From Phytohabitans maris (GTDB lineage Bacteria > Actinomycetota > Actinomycetes > Mycobacteriales > Micromonosporaceae): a stretch of DNA of 64,000 bases. The position numbers were made by a program, and so were the translations under genes. This document shows, one piece after another, positions 54,426 to 63,885 of the stretch. The stretch covers positions 1-64,000 of the forward strand of contig NZ_JAVHUY010000006.1 in assembly GCF_031085175.1 (NCBI RefSeq), given 5' to 3'. The notes below the pieces were generated by a model. The model saw nothing but the letters and a program-made list of their open reading frames with translations. It was not told the DNA's origin and ran no database searches. Every line of letters begins with the position of its first letter. Within the stretch, counting starts at the first letter, position 1.

Positions 54426-55345
54426 CCACCTCAGTGCGTGCTCCGCTGGCTCAACCCGGGGCCGCCAAGGCCGGCCTCACGGTGCGGGCCAGAGCCCGGC
54501 GCGGGCGGCGGCGCAGCCTCACGCTCACGATCCTGACCGGCATCGTGCTCGTGTACAGCCTGATCCCGCTGGTCTGGCTGGTCGTCAACTCCACCAAGAC
54601 CCAGGCCGGGCTCTTCGACTCGTTCGGCCTGTGGTTCGACGGCGACTTCGCGCTCTTCGGCAACATCGCCGACACGCTCACCTACGACGACGGCATCTTC
54701 CTGCGCTGGCTCGGCAACACGCTGCTCTACGTGGTCCTCGGTGCCGGCGGGGCCACGTTCCTGGCCGTCCTCGGCGGCTACGGCCTGGCCAAGTTCGACT
54801 TCCCCGGCAAGCGGGCGGTCTTCGCGGTCGTCATCGGGGCGGTCGCCGTGCCGGGTACCGCCCTCGCGGTGCCCACGTTCCTGATGTTCAGCCGGCTCGG
54901 GCTGACCAACACCCCGTGGTCGGTCGTCATCCCGTCGCTCGTCACGCCGTTCGGCCTCTATCTGATGTGGACGTTCGCGGCGGAGGCGATCCCGGACGAG
55001 CTGATCGAGGCGGCCCGGGTCGACGGGGCCGGCGAGTTCGGCACGTTCTTCCGGATCTGCCTGCCGCTGCTCGCTCCCGGCATCGTGACCGTGCTGCTGT
55101 TCAGCATGGTCGCCACCTGGAACAACTACTTCCTCCCGCTGATCATGCTGAAGAACCCCGACTGGTACCCGCTCACGGTCGGCCTCAACTCCTGGAACGA
55201 GCAGGCGGGGACCGCCGGTGGCGAACCCGTCTTCAACCTCATCATCACCGGTTCGCTGCTCACGATCCTCCCGCTGCTCGCCGCGTTCCTGCTGCTGCAG
55301 CGCTACTGGCGGTCGGGCCTGGCCGCCGGCAGCGTCAAGCAGTAA
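54422..55345 (+). CDS. Sugar ABC transporter permease 2 (MalG-like)
   Basis: 307 residues. A basic N-terminus then LTILTGIVLVYSLIPLVWLV, six helices, and the coupling loop EAARVDGAGEFGTFFRICLP. LGGYGLAKFDFPGKRAVFAV and NNYFLPLIML are typical of the second permease of carbohydrate importers. It overlaps permease 1 and lies 20 bases before the binding-protein gene. Confidence 0.93.
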   Translation: MTTSVRAPLAQPGAAKAGLTVRARARRGRRRSLTLTILTGIVLVYSLIPLVWLVVNSTKTQAGLFDSFGLWFDGDFALFGNIADTLTYDDGIFLRWLGNTLLYVVLGAGGATFLAVLGGYGLAKFDFPGKRAVFAVVIGAVAVPGTALAVPTFLMFSRLGLTNTPWSVVIPSLVTPFGLYLMWTFAAEAIPDELIEAARVDGAGEFGTFFRICLPLLAPGIVTVLLFSMVATWNNYFLPLIMLKNPDWYPLTVGLNSWNEQAGTAGGEPVFNLIITGSLLTILPLLAAFLLLQRYWRSGLAAGSVKQ

Positions 55346-55365
55346 CGCCCACGAAGGGATCCCCC

Positions 55366-56706
55366 ATGAGAAGAAAGACCTTACGGATAGCCGCTCTCGC
55401 CACCGCCACCCTGCTCGCCCTGGCCGCCTGCGGCTCCGGCGACGACGAGGGCTCCGGCTCCGGCAGCGGCGGCACCACCGTCTCCGAGGCCGACGTGCAG
55501 GCCGCGCTGGAGAAGGGCGGCAACCTCACGGTCTGGGCCTGGGAGCCGACGCTCAAGGACGTCGTCGCCAAGTTCCAGGCGAAGTACCCGAACGTGAAGG
55601 TCAACCTGGTCAACGCCGGCACCGGCAACGACCAGTACACGGCGCTGCAGAACGCGATCGCGGCCGGCAGCGGCGTGCCGGACGTGGCGCAGATCGAGTA
55701 CTACGCGCTGCCGCAGTTCGCGCTCGCCAAGTCCGTCGACGACCTGAAGGCGTACGGGGCGGAGGGCCTCGACGGCACGTTCACGCCGGGGCCCTGGGCG
55801 TCGGTGAACACCGCCGGCGGCGTCTACGGCCTGCCGATGGACTCCGGCCCGATGGCCCTCTTCTACAACAAGGAGGTCTTCGACAAGCACGGCATCAAGG
55901 TGCCCACCACGTGGGCCGAGTACCTGGACGCGGCGCGCAAGCTGCACCAGGCCGACCCGAAGGCGTACATCACCAGCGACACCGGTGACGCCGGCTTTAC
56001 CACGAGCCTCATCTGGCAGGCCGGCGGCAAACCGTACAAGGTGGACGGTACGAACGTGACGATCGACTTCGCCGACGCCGGGTCGACGGAGTTCGCCACC
56101 ACGTGGCAGCGGCTGATCAGCGAAAAGCTGCTCGCGCCGATCGCCGGCTGGAGCGACCAGTGGTACCAGGGGCTGGGCAACGGCACGATCGCCACGCTGG
56201 CCACCGGCGCGTGGATGCCGGCCAACTTCGTCACCGGTGTGCCCGGCGCCTCCGGCAAGTGGCGGGTCGCCCCGATGCCGCAGTGGCAGGCCGGCGGAAA
56301 CGCCAGCGCGGAGAACGGCGGAAGCTCGCTCGCCATGCCGGCCAAGGGCGGCAACAAGGAGATCGCGTACGGCTTCGTCAAGTACGCCAACGCGGGTGAG
56401 GGCGTGCAGACCCGGCTCGACGGCGGCGCCTTCCCGGCCACGACGGCGGAGCTGAAGTCGGAGAAGTTCCTCAGTACGGAGTTCCCCTACTTCGGCGGCC
56501 AGAAGGCCAACGAGATCTTCGCGAAGTCGGCCGAGCAGGTCGTCACCGGCTGGTCGTACCTGCCCTTCCAGGTGTACGCCAACAGCATCTTCAACGACAC
56601 CGTCGGCAAGGCCTACGTGTCCGGCACGACGCTCCAGGATGGACTGAACAGCTGGCAGCAGGCCAGCGCCAAGTACGGAACGGACCAGGGATTCAGTGTC
56701 AAGTGA
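55366..56706 (+). CDS. Sugar ABC transporter substrate-binding lipoprotein
   Basis: 446 residues, ATG 55366 with GAAGGGA upstream. Lipobox LAAC (Cys22), Gly/Ser linker, then the extracellular solute-binding fold: NLTVWAWEPTLKDVVAKFQA, YPNVKVNLVNAGTGNDQY, PDVAQIEYYALPQF, YGLPMDSGPMALFYNKEVFD, and TTWAEYLDAARKL. Trp-rich positions in GWSDQWYQGLGNG fit sugar stacking. It delivers the sugar to the two permeases. Its end overlaps the GH42 gene by 11 bases. Confidence 0.94.
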   Translation: MRRKTLRIAALATATLLALAACGSGDDEGSGSGSGGTTVSEADVQAALEKGGNLTVWAWEPTLKDVVAKFQAKYPNVKVNLVNAGTGNDQYTALQNAIAAGSGVPDVAQIEYYALPQFALAKSVDDLKAYGAEGLDGTFTPGPWASVNTAGGVYGLPMDSGPMALFYNKEVFDKHGIKVPTTWAEYLDAARKLHQADPKAYITSDTGDAGFTTSLIWQAGGKPYKVDGTNVTIDFADAGSTEFATTWQRLISEKLLAPIAGWSDQWYQGLGNGTIATLATGAWMPANFVTGVPGASGKWRVAPMPQWQAGGNASAENGGSSLAMPAKGGNKEIAYGFVKYANAGEGVQTRLDGGAFPATTAELKSEKFLSTEFPYFGGQKANEIFAKSAEQVVTGWSYLPFQVYANSIFNDTVGKAYVSGTTLQDGLNSWQQASAKYGTDQGFSVK

Positions 56707-58723
56707 ACCAACGTGGCCCGGCGCCGTCACGGCGCCGGGCCGCTGGTTGCGGTGGCCCGGCGGCGGCGAGCCCCGGATGGCGTACGGCGCCGACTACAAC
56801 CCCGAGCAGTGGCCGCGGCACGTGTGGGACGAGGACGTGCGGGCGATGCGGGCCGCTGGGGTCAACATCGTCTCGCTCGCCATCTTCTCCTGGGCCCGGA
56901 TCGAGCCGGCCGAGGGGGAGTACGACTTCGCCTGGCTCGACGACATCATGGACCTGTTGCACCGCAACGGGATCGCCGTCGACCTCGCCACCGCGACCGC
57001 CTCGCCGCCGCCGTGGCTGAGCAGCAAGCACCCGGAGATCCTGCCGGTCGACCGCACCGGCGCCACGCTCTGGCCCGGCGGGCGGCAGCACTGGCGCCCC
57101 ACGTCGCCGGTCTTCCGGGCGCACGCGCTGCGGCTGGTGCGCGCGCTGGCCGGCCGCTACGCCGACCATCCGGCCCTGGCCGCCTGGCACGTCAACAACG
57201 AGCTCGGCTGCCACAACGTCTACGACTACTCGGACGACGCGGCCCACGCGTTCCGGGACTGGCTCCGCGCCCGGTACGGCACCGTCGAAGGGCTCAACGC
57301 CGCGTGGGGCACGGCTTTCTGGGCCCAGCGGTACGGCGACTTCGCGCAGGTGCTCCCGCCCCGGCAGGCCGCCTCGTACCCCAACCCGACGCAGCAGCTC
57401 GACTTCAAGCGCTTCTCCTCCGACGCGCTGCGCGACCACCTGCGCGCCGAGCGGGAGATCCTGCGCGCGGCCACGCCCGAGGTGCCGGTCACCACGAACT
57501 TCATGGTGATGGGGGAGACCGCCGGCATGAACTACGCCGACTGGGCGTCCGAAGTGGACTTCGTCGCCAACGACCACTACCTGGTGCCGGGGCCGCAGGG
57601 GCAGGACGAGCTCTCGTTCTCGGCCAACCTCACCGGCAACCTCGCCGGCGGGCGGCCGTGGTACCTGATGGAGCACTCGACCAGCGCGGTCAACTGGCAG
57701 CCGGTCAACCTCGCCAAGCGGGAGGGTGAGCTGGCCCGCGACTCGCTCACGCACGTGGCGCACGGGGCGGACGCGGTCTGCTTCTTCCAGTGGCGGCAGT
57801 CCGCCGCCGGCGCCGAGAAGTACCACTCGGCGATGGTGCCGCACGCCGGCGAGGAGAGCGAGGTCTTCCGGTCGGCCGCCGATCTGGGGCGTACCCTGGC
57901 CGGACTCGCCCCGGTCGCGGGCGTGCCGCGGCGGCCGGCCCGGGCCGCGATCCTCTTCGACTGGGAGTCGTGGTGGGCCAGCGAGCTCGACTCGCACCCG
58001 AGCTCGCGGCTGCGCTACCGGCAGGAGGCGCTCGACTGGTACTCGGCGTTCCTCGCCCTCGGCATCCGCGCCGACGTGCTGCCGGTCGCCGCCCCGCTCG
58101 ACGGGTACGACCTGGCGGTCGCGCCGATCCTGCACGTGGTCCCGGCGCCGCTGGCCGGGCGGCTGTCGCAGTACGTGGCCGGCGGCGGCCACCTCGTGAC
58201 GACGTACTTCTCCGGGATCGTCGACGAGAACGACCACGTGTGGCTCGGCGGCTACCCGGGCGCGCTGCGCGAGCTGCTCGGCATCCGGATCGAGGAGTTC
58301 GGCCCGCTGCTCGACGGCGACAGCGTGGTACTGGACACCGGCGCGACCGGTACACTGTGGACGGATCGGCTCGACGTCACCGACCCGGCCGTGGAAGTGC
58401 TCGCCGCGTACAAGACCGGCGAGTACGCCGGCCGCCCGGCGGTCACCCGGCGCACGGTGGGCGCCGGCTCGGCGAGCTACGTCTCCACCCGCCTCGGCCC
58501 GGCCGGCCTGGCCCCGCTGCTGGCCCAGCTCGCCGGCGCGGCCGGAGTCCACAGTGAACTGCCCGAGCCGTTGCGCGGCCGGGTCGAGCTCGCCATCCGG
58601 GGCAACCACTGGTTTCTGGTCAACCGCACCGACGAACCGGTCGAGCTGTCCGGCGTGCCCGGCCAGCCGCTGCTCGGCGGCGAGGTGCTCCCACCGCGCG
58701 GCGTCGCCGTCCGGGCTGTGTAG
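56696..58723 (+). CDS. GH42 beta-galactosidase
   Basis: 675 residues from GTG 56696. The TIM barrel starts YGADYNPEQWPRHVWDEDVR; the acid/base Glu169 is in AAWHVNNELGCHN and the nucleophile Glu326 in WYLMEHSTSAVNW, both in the expected positions. The trimerisation (Rossmann-like) domain follows from about 400 (RAAILFDWESWWASELD) and a small beta domain ends the protein. There is no signal peptide, so it hydrolyses imported galactosides in the cytoplasm. It is the last gene of the LacI-controlled operon. Confidence 0.95.
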   Translation: MSSEPTWPGAVTAPGRWLRWPGGGEPRMAYGADYNPEQWPRHVWDEDVRAMRAAGVNIVSLAIFSWARIEPAEGEYDFAWLDDIMDLLHRNGIAVDLATATASPPPWLSSKHPEILPVDRTGATLWPGGRQHWRPTSPVFRAHALRLVRALAGRYADHPALAAWHVNNELGCHNVYDYSDDAAHAFRDWLRARYGTVEGLNAAWGTAFWAQRYGDFAQVLPPRQAASYPNPTQQLDFKRFSSDALRDHLRAEREILRAATPEVPVTTNFMVMGETAGMNYADWASEVDFVANDHYLVPGPQGQDELSFSANLTGNLAGGRPWYLMEHSTSAVNWQPVNLAKREGELARDSLTHVAHGADAVCFFQWRQSAAGAEKYHSAMVPHAGEESEVFRSAADLGRTLAGLAPVAGVPRRPARAAILFDWESWWASELDSHPSSRLRYRQEALDWYSAFLALGIRADVLPVAAPLDGYDLAVAPILHVVPAPLAGRLSQYVAGGGHLVTTYFSGIVDENDHVWLGGYPGALRELLGIRIEEFGPLLDGDSVVLDTGATGTLWTDRLDVTDPAVEVLAAYKTGEYAGRPAVTRRTVGAGSASYVSTRLGPAGLAPLLAQLAGAAGVHSELPEPLRGRVELAIRGNHWFLVNRTDEPVELSGVPGQPLLGGEVLPPRGVAVRAV

Positions 58724-58729
58724 CGTACG

Positions 58730-58878
58730 GGGCGTTCCGGGGTGGCCCGGCCGGCGCGGGGCCCTGGCGCGGCGGCGGGGCCCGCCGGCGGGCGGGGGGC
58801 CCACCGGGCCGGGGTGGGTGCGGGGGGGGGCGGGGGCGCCCGGGGCGGCGGGCCCCCGGGCGGCGCCGGCCGGGCCCG
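58730..58878. other. Extremely GC-rich G-run tract between convergent genes
   Basis: About 150 bases composed almost entirely of G and C with many runs of three to eight Gs on the plus strand (for instance GCGGGGGGGGCGGGGGCGCC). It lies between the convergent GH42 and CBM2 hydrolase genes. It could fold into quadruplexes or a terminator structure, or it may contain sequencing or assembly errors. No gene is seen. Confidence 0.6.
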
Positions 58879-58880
58879 CC

Positions 58881-60950
58881 TCAGAGCGTGGTGCACACCG
58901 TGCCGTTGAGGGTGAACGCGGCCGGTGTCACGTTCGGCCCGCTGTAGGCGCCGACGAAGCCGACGTTGACCGTGCCCCCCTCCGCGGCGAGGAGGCCGTT
59001 GCCGTCCAGGTTGGTCACCTTGACGGTGCGGCCGGTCTCGGTCCAGGTGGCGTTCCAGCCGCCGTCCATCCGCTGCCAGCTCGTCGGCCACTCGTACGTG
59101 AGCGTCCAGCTGGTGAGCGCGCGGGTGCCGGTGTTGGTGATGTCCACACTGGCCACGTAGCCGCTGGACCAATCTGTGGTGTACGTCCACTTCACCGTGC
59201 ACGTGCTCTGCGCCGGTGTGCCCGTGGTGAAGGTGAGCGGCGGCGAGGCCCACGAGACGTTGCCGGCGGTGTCGCGGGCCAGGACGTTCACCGTGTACCG
59301 GCTGCCGGGCCGCAGGTTGCCGACGGTAAACGAGGTGCCGGGCGTCTCGCCGAGCTGCTCGCTGACCGCGCCGAGCTGGCGGTGCACCTCGTACTTGGCG
59401 ATCGGATGCGCGCCGGCGCGCCCGGCCGGCCAGCTGATCGTCGCGGTGCGGTCGGTGACGGCGCTCGCGGTGGGCTGGCCGGGCGCGGTGGGCAGGCCGG
59501 TGACGGCCCGCTCGGCCTTGCTCGTCAGGACGGTCAGCGAGTACGGCGGGAGCGTCTGGCTGGTCGCCGTGCCGGCCTGGGCGGTGGCGATGCCGGCCGC
59601 CCCGTTGGCGTACGTGTGGACGGTCACCGCGCCACCGGCCGGCGCGAAACCGGCGTAGTCGATGGTGACGTCGCGGGCGCTGTCCGGGTCGCGGTTGAGC
59701 AGCAGCACGTTGACGTCCCCATTGGACCTGCGGACCGCGTGCGCGGTGACGAGCGGGTCGCTCGTGGCGGCGCGGACGAACTGGTCGCCGGGGCGGGCGA
59801 ACGTGTTCATCAGGGAGAGACCGTGGTAGGGCGCGAACGGCGTGTTGAGCGGCGGCTCGCAGGTCGTACCGTCCGGTGTGCACGTGCCGCTGGAGAACAT
59901 GCCGAAGTCGCCGTAGTCGGTCTGGCCGGCCACAGTGGACACGGTGCCGATGCCGTTGTGCACGTTCCACCACTGCACCGTGAAGACGCCGTTCGCGAGC
60001 AGCGTCGCGTACGCGTCGGCGAGGAAGATGGCGCCCGGCTGGGTGTTCTGGCCGACGCCGACGTTGGTCTCGGTGAGGCTGATGCCGATCCGGCCGGAGT
60101 TGGCGCCGGCGTACTTCGCGATCTGCTGCCGCACGATGTAGAGCGCGTCGACGAGGTGCTCGGTCTTGCCCATCGCCTCGGCCGCGCTGGGGCCGCCCGG
60201 GTACCAGTGCAGGTCGACGAAGTCGATCTTCGGTCCGGCGATGGAGAGCACCACCTGGTTCCAGCTGCCCGCGTCGCCCTCGGCCACGACCGCGTCCGGC
60301 CAGCCCGCCGGGATCGTGAGCACCGCGCCGACCTTGATGCTCGGGTCGACCGCCTTCATCGCGTCGGCGTACGCGACGACCTCGTTGGCGTACTGCCGGG
60401 GGCTCTTGTCCGGGTGGTCGTCCGCCTCCCAGGCCGCGCCGTAGTGGCCGTTGCCGTAGTTCTCGTTGCCGACCGTCCAGTACTTGACGCCGTACTTCTT
60501 GACCACGTTGGCCTGGCGGACCCAGCCGGCGGCCTCCGCGGCGGTGCCGGTGCCGTAGTTCGCGATGATCATCGGGGTGGCGCCGGTGCGCCGCACGCCG
60601 GCCATGAACGTGTCGAAGTCGGTGTTCGGCGCGACGTAGCCGCCCGGCGCGGTGTGGTCGGCCCAGTGGTAGATGTCCGCGTACGAGCCGCCGGGGTAGC
60701 GGCGCATCGTCACACCGGCCGACTTGAGCAGGTCGGCCACCGCGTTCGTGCCGAGCTCCTGGTCCCAGATGGCGTCGTTGATGCCGAGGCCGGTGGCGGG
60801 CATGGCGGCGAGGCCGGCCCGCGCGTTGACGGTGACGGTGGCGGGCGCCACGGCCGCGTGGGCGGCCGGCTGGCTGATGCCGGCGAGCGCGCCGGCGGCG
60901 AGGAGGAGTGCCGCGGCGGACGCCGCGCGGCGAAGCATGGGGTATCTCAT
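58881..60950 (-). CDS. Secreted clan GH-A glycosidase with FN3 and CBM2
   Basis: 689 residues. Signal peptide about 1-32. The catalytic domain (about 34-470) contains GVTMRRYPGGSYADIYHW, the acid/base Glu163 in YWTVGNENYGNG and nucleophile Glu294 in ISLTETNVGVG, which fits clan GH-A and resembles GH51-type arabinofuranosidases. An FN3 domain follows (about 485-575, TAPGQPTASAVTDRTATISW), then a CBM2 cellulose-binding module (about 583-689, CTVKWTYTTDWSSGYVASVD) with the terminal Cys pair. It probably attacks plant cell-wall polysaccharide outside the cell. Exact GH family and substrate are uncertain. Confidence 0.85.
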   Translation of the reverse strand: MRYPMLRRAASAAALLLAAGALAGISQPAAHAAVAPATVTVNARAGLAAMPATGLGINDAIWDQELGTNAVADLLKSAGVTMRRYPGGSYADIYHWADHTAPGGYVAPNTDFDTFMAGVRRTGATPMIIANYGTGTAAEAAGWVRQANVVKKYGVKYWTVGNENYGNGHYGAAWEADDHPDKSPRQYANEVVAYADAMKAVDPSIKVGAVLTIPAGWPDAVVAEGDAGSWNQVVLSIAGPKIDFVDLHWYPGGPSAAEAMGKTEHLVDALYIVRQQIAKYAGANSGRIGISLTETNVGVGQNTQPGAIFLADAYATLLANGVFTVQWWNVHNGIGTVSTVAGQTDYGDFGMFSSGTCTPDGTTCEPPLNTPFAPYHGLSLMNTFARPGDQFVRAATSDPLVTAHAVRRSNGDVNVLLLNRDPDSARDVTIDYAGFAPAGGAVTVHTYANGAAGIATAQAGTATSQTLPPYSLTVLTSKAERAVTGLPTAPGQPTASAVTDRTATISWPAGRAGAHPIAKYEVHRQLGAVSEQLGETPGTSFTVGNLRPGSRYTVNVLARDTAGNVSWASPPLTFTTGTPAQSTCTVKWTYTTDWSSGYVASVDITNTGTRALTSWTLTYEWPTSWQRMDGGWNATWTETGRTVKVTNLDGNGLLAAEGGTVNVGFVGAYSGPNVTPAAFTLNGTVCTTL

Positions 60951-61052
60951 CGGTCAGACGCTCCGGGGACATGACGCATCGGCAGGGATGACGCACAGCT
61001 GGTGAATGCGGTCGAAGGTTGCCCTGCCTCACGACCATGTCCGGCTCTGGAC

Positions 61053-61066
61053 CGATAGCAGTATCG
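61053..61066. promoter_or_regulatory. Small palindrome upstream of the CBM2 hydrolase
   Basis: CGATA-GCAG-TATCG, a perfect 5-bp inverted repeat, about 105 bases before the hydrolase ATG in the 158-base gap. It may be an operator; support is positional only. Confidence 0.25.
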
Positions 61067-61108
61067 ATCGAGCGCCTTCACTTGGCAAGCGCCCCGCCGG
61101 CGGGATGC

Positions 61109-62752
61109 TCAGGGCCAGCGGTCCAGGCGGATCCAGCGGTAGCCGTAGCCGTGCACGTCGATGGCATCCGGGTCGACCTTGTCGCCGTAGTCGCCGTCGG
61201 CGGCGACGTTGAGCGGCGGGATGTCGCGGCGCAGGTGCGCGGGGAGCGCGACGCGGCACGGGTCGGGCGCGAGGTTGTGCAGGAAGAGTACGCAGCCGCC
61301 GGCGCCGCGGGCGCTGTGCGCGAGCAGGTGCGGCGGGCCGATCTCCAGGACGTCGTGGGCGCCGCGGCCGATCTCCTCGCACTCGCGCAGCGTGTGCAGC
61401 ATCCGCTCGAACCACACCAGCAGGCTGTCCGGGTCGAGCCGCTGGGCGGTGACGTTGACCAGGTCCGCGCCGTACTCGCCGTTACTGATGACGGGCGTGA
61501 CGAGGGCGGCCGCGGGCGCGTCGGAGAAGCCGGCGTTCGCGGTGGCCGACCACTGCATGGGGGTACGGATGGCGGTCCGCTCCGGCAGCGTCAGGTCCTC
61601 GCCCATGCCGATCTCGTCGCCGTACCGGATCACCGGCGTGCCCGGCATCGTGAACTGCAGGCTGTACGCCATCTCCAGCCGCCGCCGGTCGCCGTCCAGC
61701 ATGGGCGCGAGGCGGCGGCGCAAGCCCCGGTGGTACAGGTGCATCCGCTCCTCGGGGCCGAACTCCGCCATCACCTCCTCCCGCTCGCCCGGCGTGAGCC
61801 GCTCCAGGTCGACCTCGTCGTGGTTGCGCAGGAACGTGGCCCACTGGGCGTGCAGCGGGAGTTCGGGCAGCTCGCGGAGGGTGGCCTTGAGCGGCGACGC
61901 GTCCTGGCGGGCCAGGCTCAGCATGATCGCCTGGTTGAGCCGGAACGCGAACACCATCATCAGCCGGCTCGCCGACCCGTCCGCCTCGCCGAAGTACTCC
62001 AGGAGTTCGCCGTCGCCGACGTTCGCCTCGGCCAGCAGCACCGCGTCGCCGCGCCGCCACGACAGCGTCTCGCGCAGCTCGCGCAGGAACGCGTAGTCGC
62101 GGGAGGGCGTCCCGATCTGCCCGTCCCGCCGGCTCTCGATCAGCATCGGCGCGGCGTCGACCCGGAAGCCGGCCACGCCGAGGCGCAGCCAGAACTCCAG
62201 GATCTTGCGGATCTCCCGGCGTACCGCGGGGTTGTGGGTGTTGAGGTCCGGCTCGAACGTGTAGAACCGGTGCCGGTACCAGGCCTCCGCCACGTCGTCG
62301 TACGTCCACGTCTCCGACTCGACGCCGGGGAAGACCTGCCCGTGCCAGCGGTCGTCCGGCTCGCTGTCGGACCACACGTACCAGTCCCGGTACGGGGAGT
62401 CGCGGTCGGCACGGGCCTGCTGAAACCACGGGTGCTCGTCGCTGGTGTGGTTGAGCACCAGGTCGAGCATCACCCGCAGCCCGCGCTCGTCGGCGTTGTC
62501 GAGCAGCTCGGCCAGGTCGCCGAGGGTACCCAGCCGGGGGTCGACGCCGTAGTAGTCGGTGATGTCGTAACCGCCGTCGCGCCGCGGGGAGGGGTGGATC
62601 GGGTTGAGCCAGACCGCGTTCACGCCGAGCCGGGTCAGGTAGTCCAGCCGGGAGGTCAGGCCCGGGATGTCGCCGTACCCGTCGCCGTTGGAGTCCTGAA
62701 ACAGCCGGACGTCCAGCGCGTAGATGACGGAGTTGCGGTACCAGCGGTCCAC
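61109..62752 (-). CDS. GH13 alpha-amylase family protein (trehalose-synthase-like)
   Basis: 547 residues. The start WYRNSVIYALDVRLFQDSNG and GDIPGLTSRLDYLTRLGVNA matches trehalose synthase/GH13_16-like enzymes. The catalytic triad is Asp199 (GFRVDAAP), Glu242 (LLAEANV) and Asp312 (LRNHDEVDL). Conserved LVLNHTSDEHPWFQQAR is present, and the C-terminal beta domain closes with YGYRWIRLD. It lacks the fused maltokinase of some homologues. Known relatives interconvert maltose and trehalose; amylase or glucosidase activity is an alternative. It lies 15 bases after the next two small genes on the same strand. Confidence 0.9.
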   Translation of the reverse strand: MDRWYRNSVIYALDVRLFQDSNGDGYGDIPGLTSRLDYLTRLGVNAVWLNPIHPSPRRDGGYDITDYYGVDPRLGTLGDLAELLDNADERGLRVMLDLVLNHTSDEHPWFQQARADRDSPYRDWYVWSDSEPDDRWHGQVFPGVESETWTYDDVAEAWYRHRFYTFEPDLNTHNPAVRREIRKILEFWLRLGVAGFRVDAAPMLIESRRDGQIGTPSRDYAFLRELRETLSWRRGDAVLLAEANVGDGELLEYFGEADGSASRLMMVFAFRLNQAIMLSLARQDASPLKATLRELPELPLHAQWATFLRNHDEVDLERLTPGEREEVMAEFGPEERMHLYHRGLRRRLAPMLDGDRRRLEMAYSLQFTMPGTPVIRYGDEIGMGEDLTLPERTAIRTPMQWSATANAGFSDAPAAALVTPVISNGEYGADLVNVTAQRLDPDSLLVWFERMLHTLRECEEIGRGAHDVLEIGPPHLLAHSARGAGGCVLFLHNLAPDPCRVALPAHLRRDIPPLNVAADGDYGDKVDPDAIDVHGYGYRWIRLDRWP

Positions 62753-62767
62753 CCGACCCTCCGCGGG

Positions 62768-63322
62768 TCAGGCCGGCCGGTCCGCGCCGCCCAACGCGTG
62801 GCGTAGCCGGTCCCGCAGCTCGTCGTCGATGGTCGCCTCGTCCGGGTCCGGGCCGCGGCCGGGCTCGAACACCAGCGCGTCCAGGTACGGGTCGCGGTTC
62901 TCGCTGTTTCGGGTCTCGATCGCCTCGTGGCAGCGGCGCCGGGCCGCATCCGGGTCCATGCCGTGCGCCACCACGTCGTGCGCGAGGTTGAGCGCGAGGA
63001 TGTTGCCCTCCTCGTCCTCGCAGTGCGAGGAGAGCTCGCCGCGGGTCCGGTCGTACACGACGCTGCCGTTGAACCGGGCCAGGTCGGCGAGGCGTTCCAT
63101 CGGCACCGGCTGCTCCACGACGTGCTGTACGACGTCGACGTGCTCGTGCGGGAAGCGGTGCGGGACGATCGCGCGGGACACGACGACCCGCTTCCACGGC
63201 GTCCGGTCGTGCCAGATCAGCGTGTTGGGGCTCGCCTCGTCGGGCGGCCCGTACTTGTCGGCGGTGACCTGGGCGGCGGCCGCCGCGCTCGTCGGCCACC
63301 CCTCGGTGAGCGGCGCGGTCAT
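62768..63322 (-). CDS. Uncharacterised tandem paralogue 2
   Basis: 184 residues from ATG 63320-63322, which overlaps the previous stop (ATGA). It shares a run of motifs with the preceding gene: KYGPPDE, PWKRVVVSR, a HRFPHEHVDVVQ stretch, LARFNGSVVYDRTRGELS and LALNLAHDVV. No family is recognised. The conserved His, Asp, Glu and Asn residues could bind metal, but there is no direct evidence. It precedes the GH13 gene by 15 bases, so a shared transcript is likely. Confidence 0.7.
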   Translation of the reverse strand: MTAPLTEGWPTSAAAAAQVTADKYGPPDEASPNTLIWHDRTPWKRVVVSRAIVPHRFPHEHVDVVQHVVEQPVPMERLADLARFNGSVVYDRTRGELSSHCEDEEGNILALNLAHDVVAHGMDPDAARRRCHEAIETRNSENRDPYLDALVFEPGRGPDPDEATIDDELRDRLRHALGGADRPA

Positions 63323-63885
63323 GCCGGCCGCCCCGTGCCGCGCGCCGACACCGTCGGTACCTCGTGCGGCGCGACCGGCCGGTCCTCGTCCGCGGTGCCC
63401 GCGCCGGTGCTCGCCGGCTCGAAGGCGAAACCGCTGGTGTACGCCTGCGGGCGCCCCATCAGGTGGCTGGCCACCATCTCGGTGTACTCGCGGCGTGCCT
63501 CGTCCACCCCGATGCGGCCGCTGACCAGGTCGTGGGCGAGGTTGACGGCGAGGAAGTTGACCGCCTCGACGTGGCAGGTGGCGGCCACCTCGCCGCGGGT
63601 CCGGTTGACCCGGATGCTCCCGTTGAACGCGGCGACGTCGGCGGCGCTCTCCCGCGGCACCTCCAGGTCGACCCAGCTCTCGATGCGGTCCTGGTGCGGC
63701 TCGGGGAAGTGGTGCTCCGACGCGTCGCGGTTGACCACGATCCGCTTCCACGGCAGGGGGTGGTTCCACACCAGGCGCCTGGGCATCGTCTCGTCCGGCG
63801 GCCCGTACCGCTCGGCGGTGCGCCGCGCGGCCTCCTGGGCCTCCTCCGGCCAGTCGCCCACCACCCGGTCCAGCGTCTCTGTCAC
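63319..63885 (-). CDS. Uncharacterised tandem paralogue 1
   Basis: 188 residues from GTG 63883-63885, preceded by GGAGGATCGACC, a good ribosome-binding site; a longer frame is open to 63990 but unsupported. It carries RYGPPDETM, PWKRIVVNRD, HHFPEPHQDRIE, VAAFNGSIRVNRTRGEVA and LAVNLAHDLV, each matched in the following gene, so the two arose by duplication. Function is unknown. It is the first visible gene of a minus-strand operon ending with the GH13 enzyme. Confidence 0.7.
   Translation of the reverse strand: MTETLDRVVGDWPEEAQEAARRTAERYGPPDETMPRRLVWNHPLPWKRIVVNRDASEHHFPEPHQDRIESWVDLEVPRESAADVAAFNGSIRVNRTRGEVAATCHVEAVNFLAVNLAHDLVSGRIGVDEARREYTEMVASHLMGRPQAYTSGFAFEPASTGAGTADEDRPVAPHEVPTVSARGTGRPA

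Noticed and set aside
56699-58804. 701-codon open frame antisense to the GH42 gene
   Set aside because: GH42 with both catalytic Glu residues is clearly the real gene; the antisense product has no motif.
58554-60974. 806-codon open frame antisense to the CBM2 hydrolase
   Set aside because: The minus-strand gene has signal peptide, catalytic residues, FN3 and CBM2; the plus-strand frame has none.
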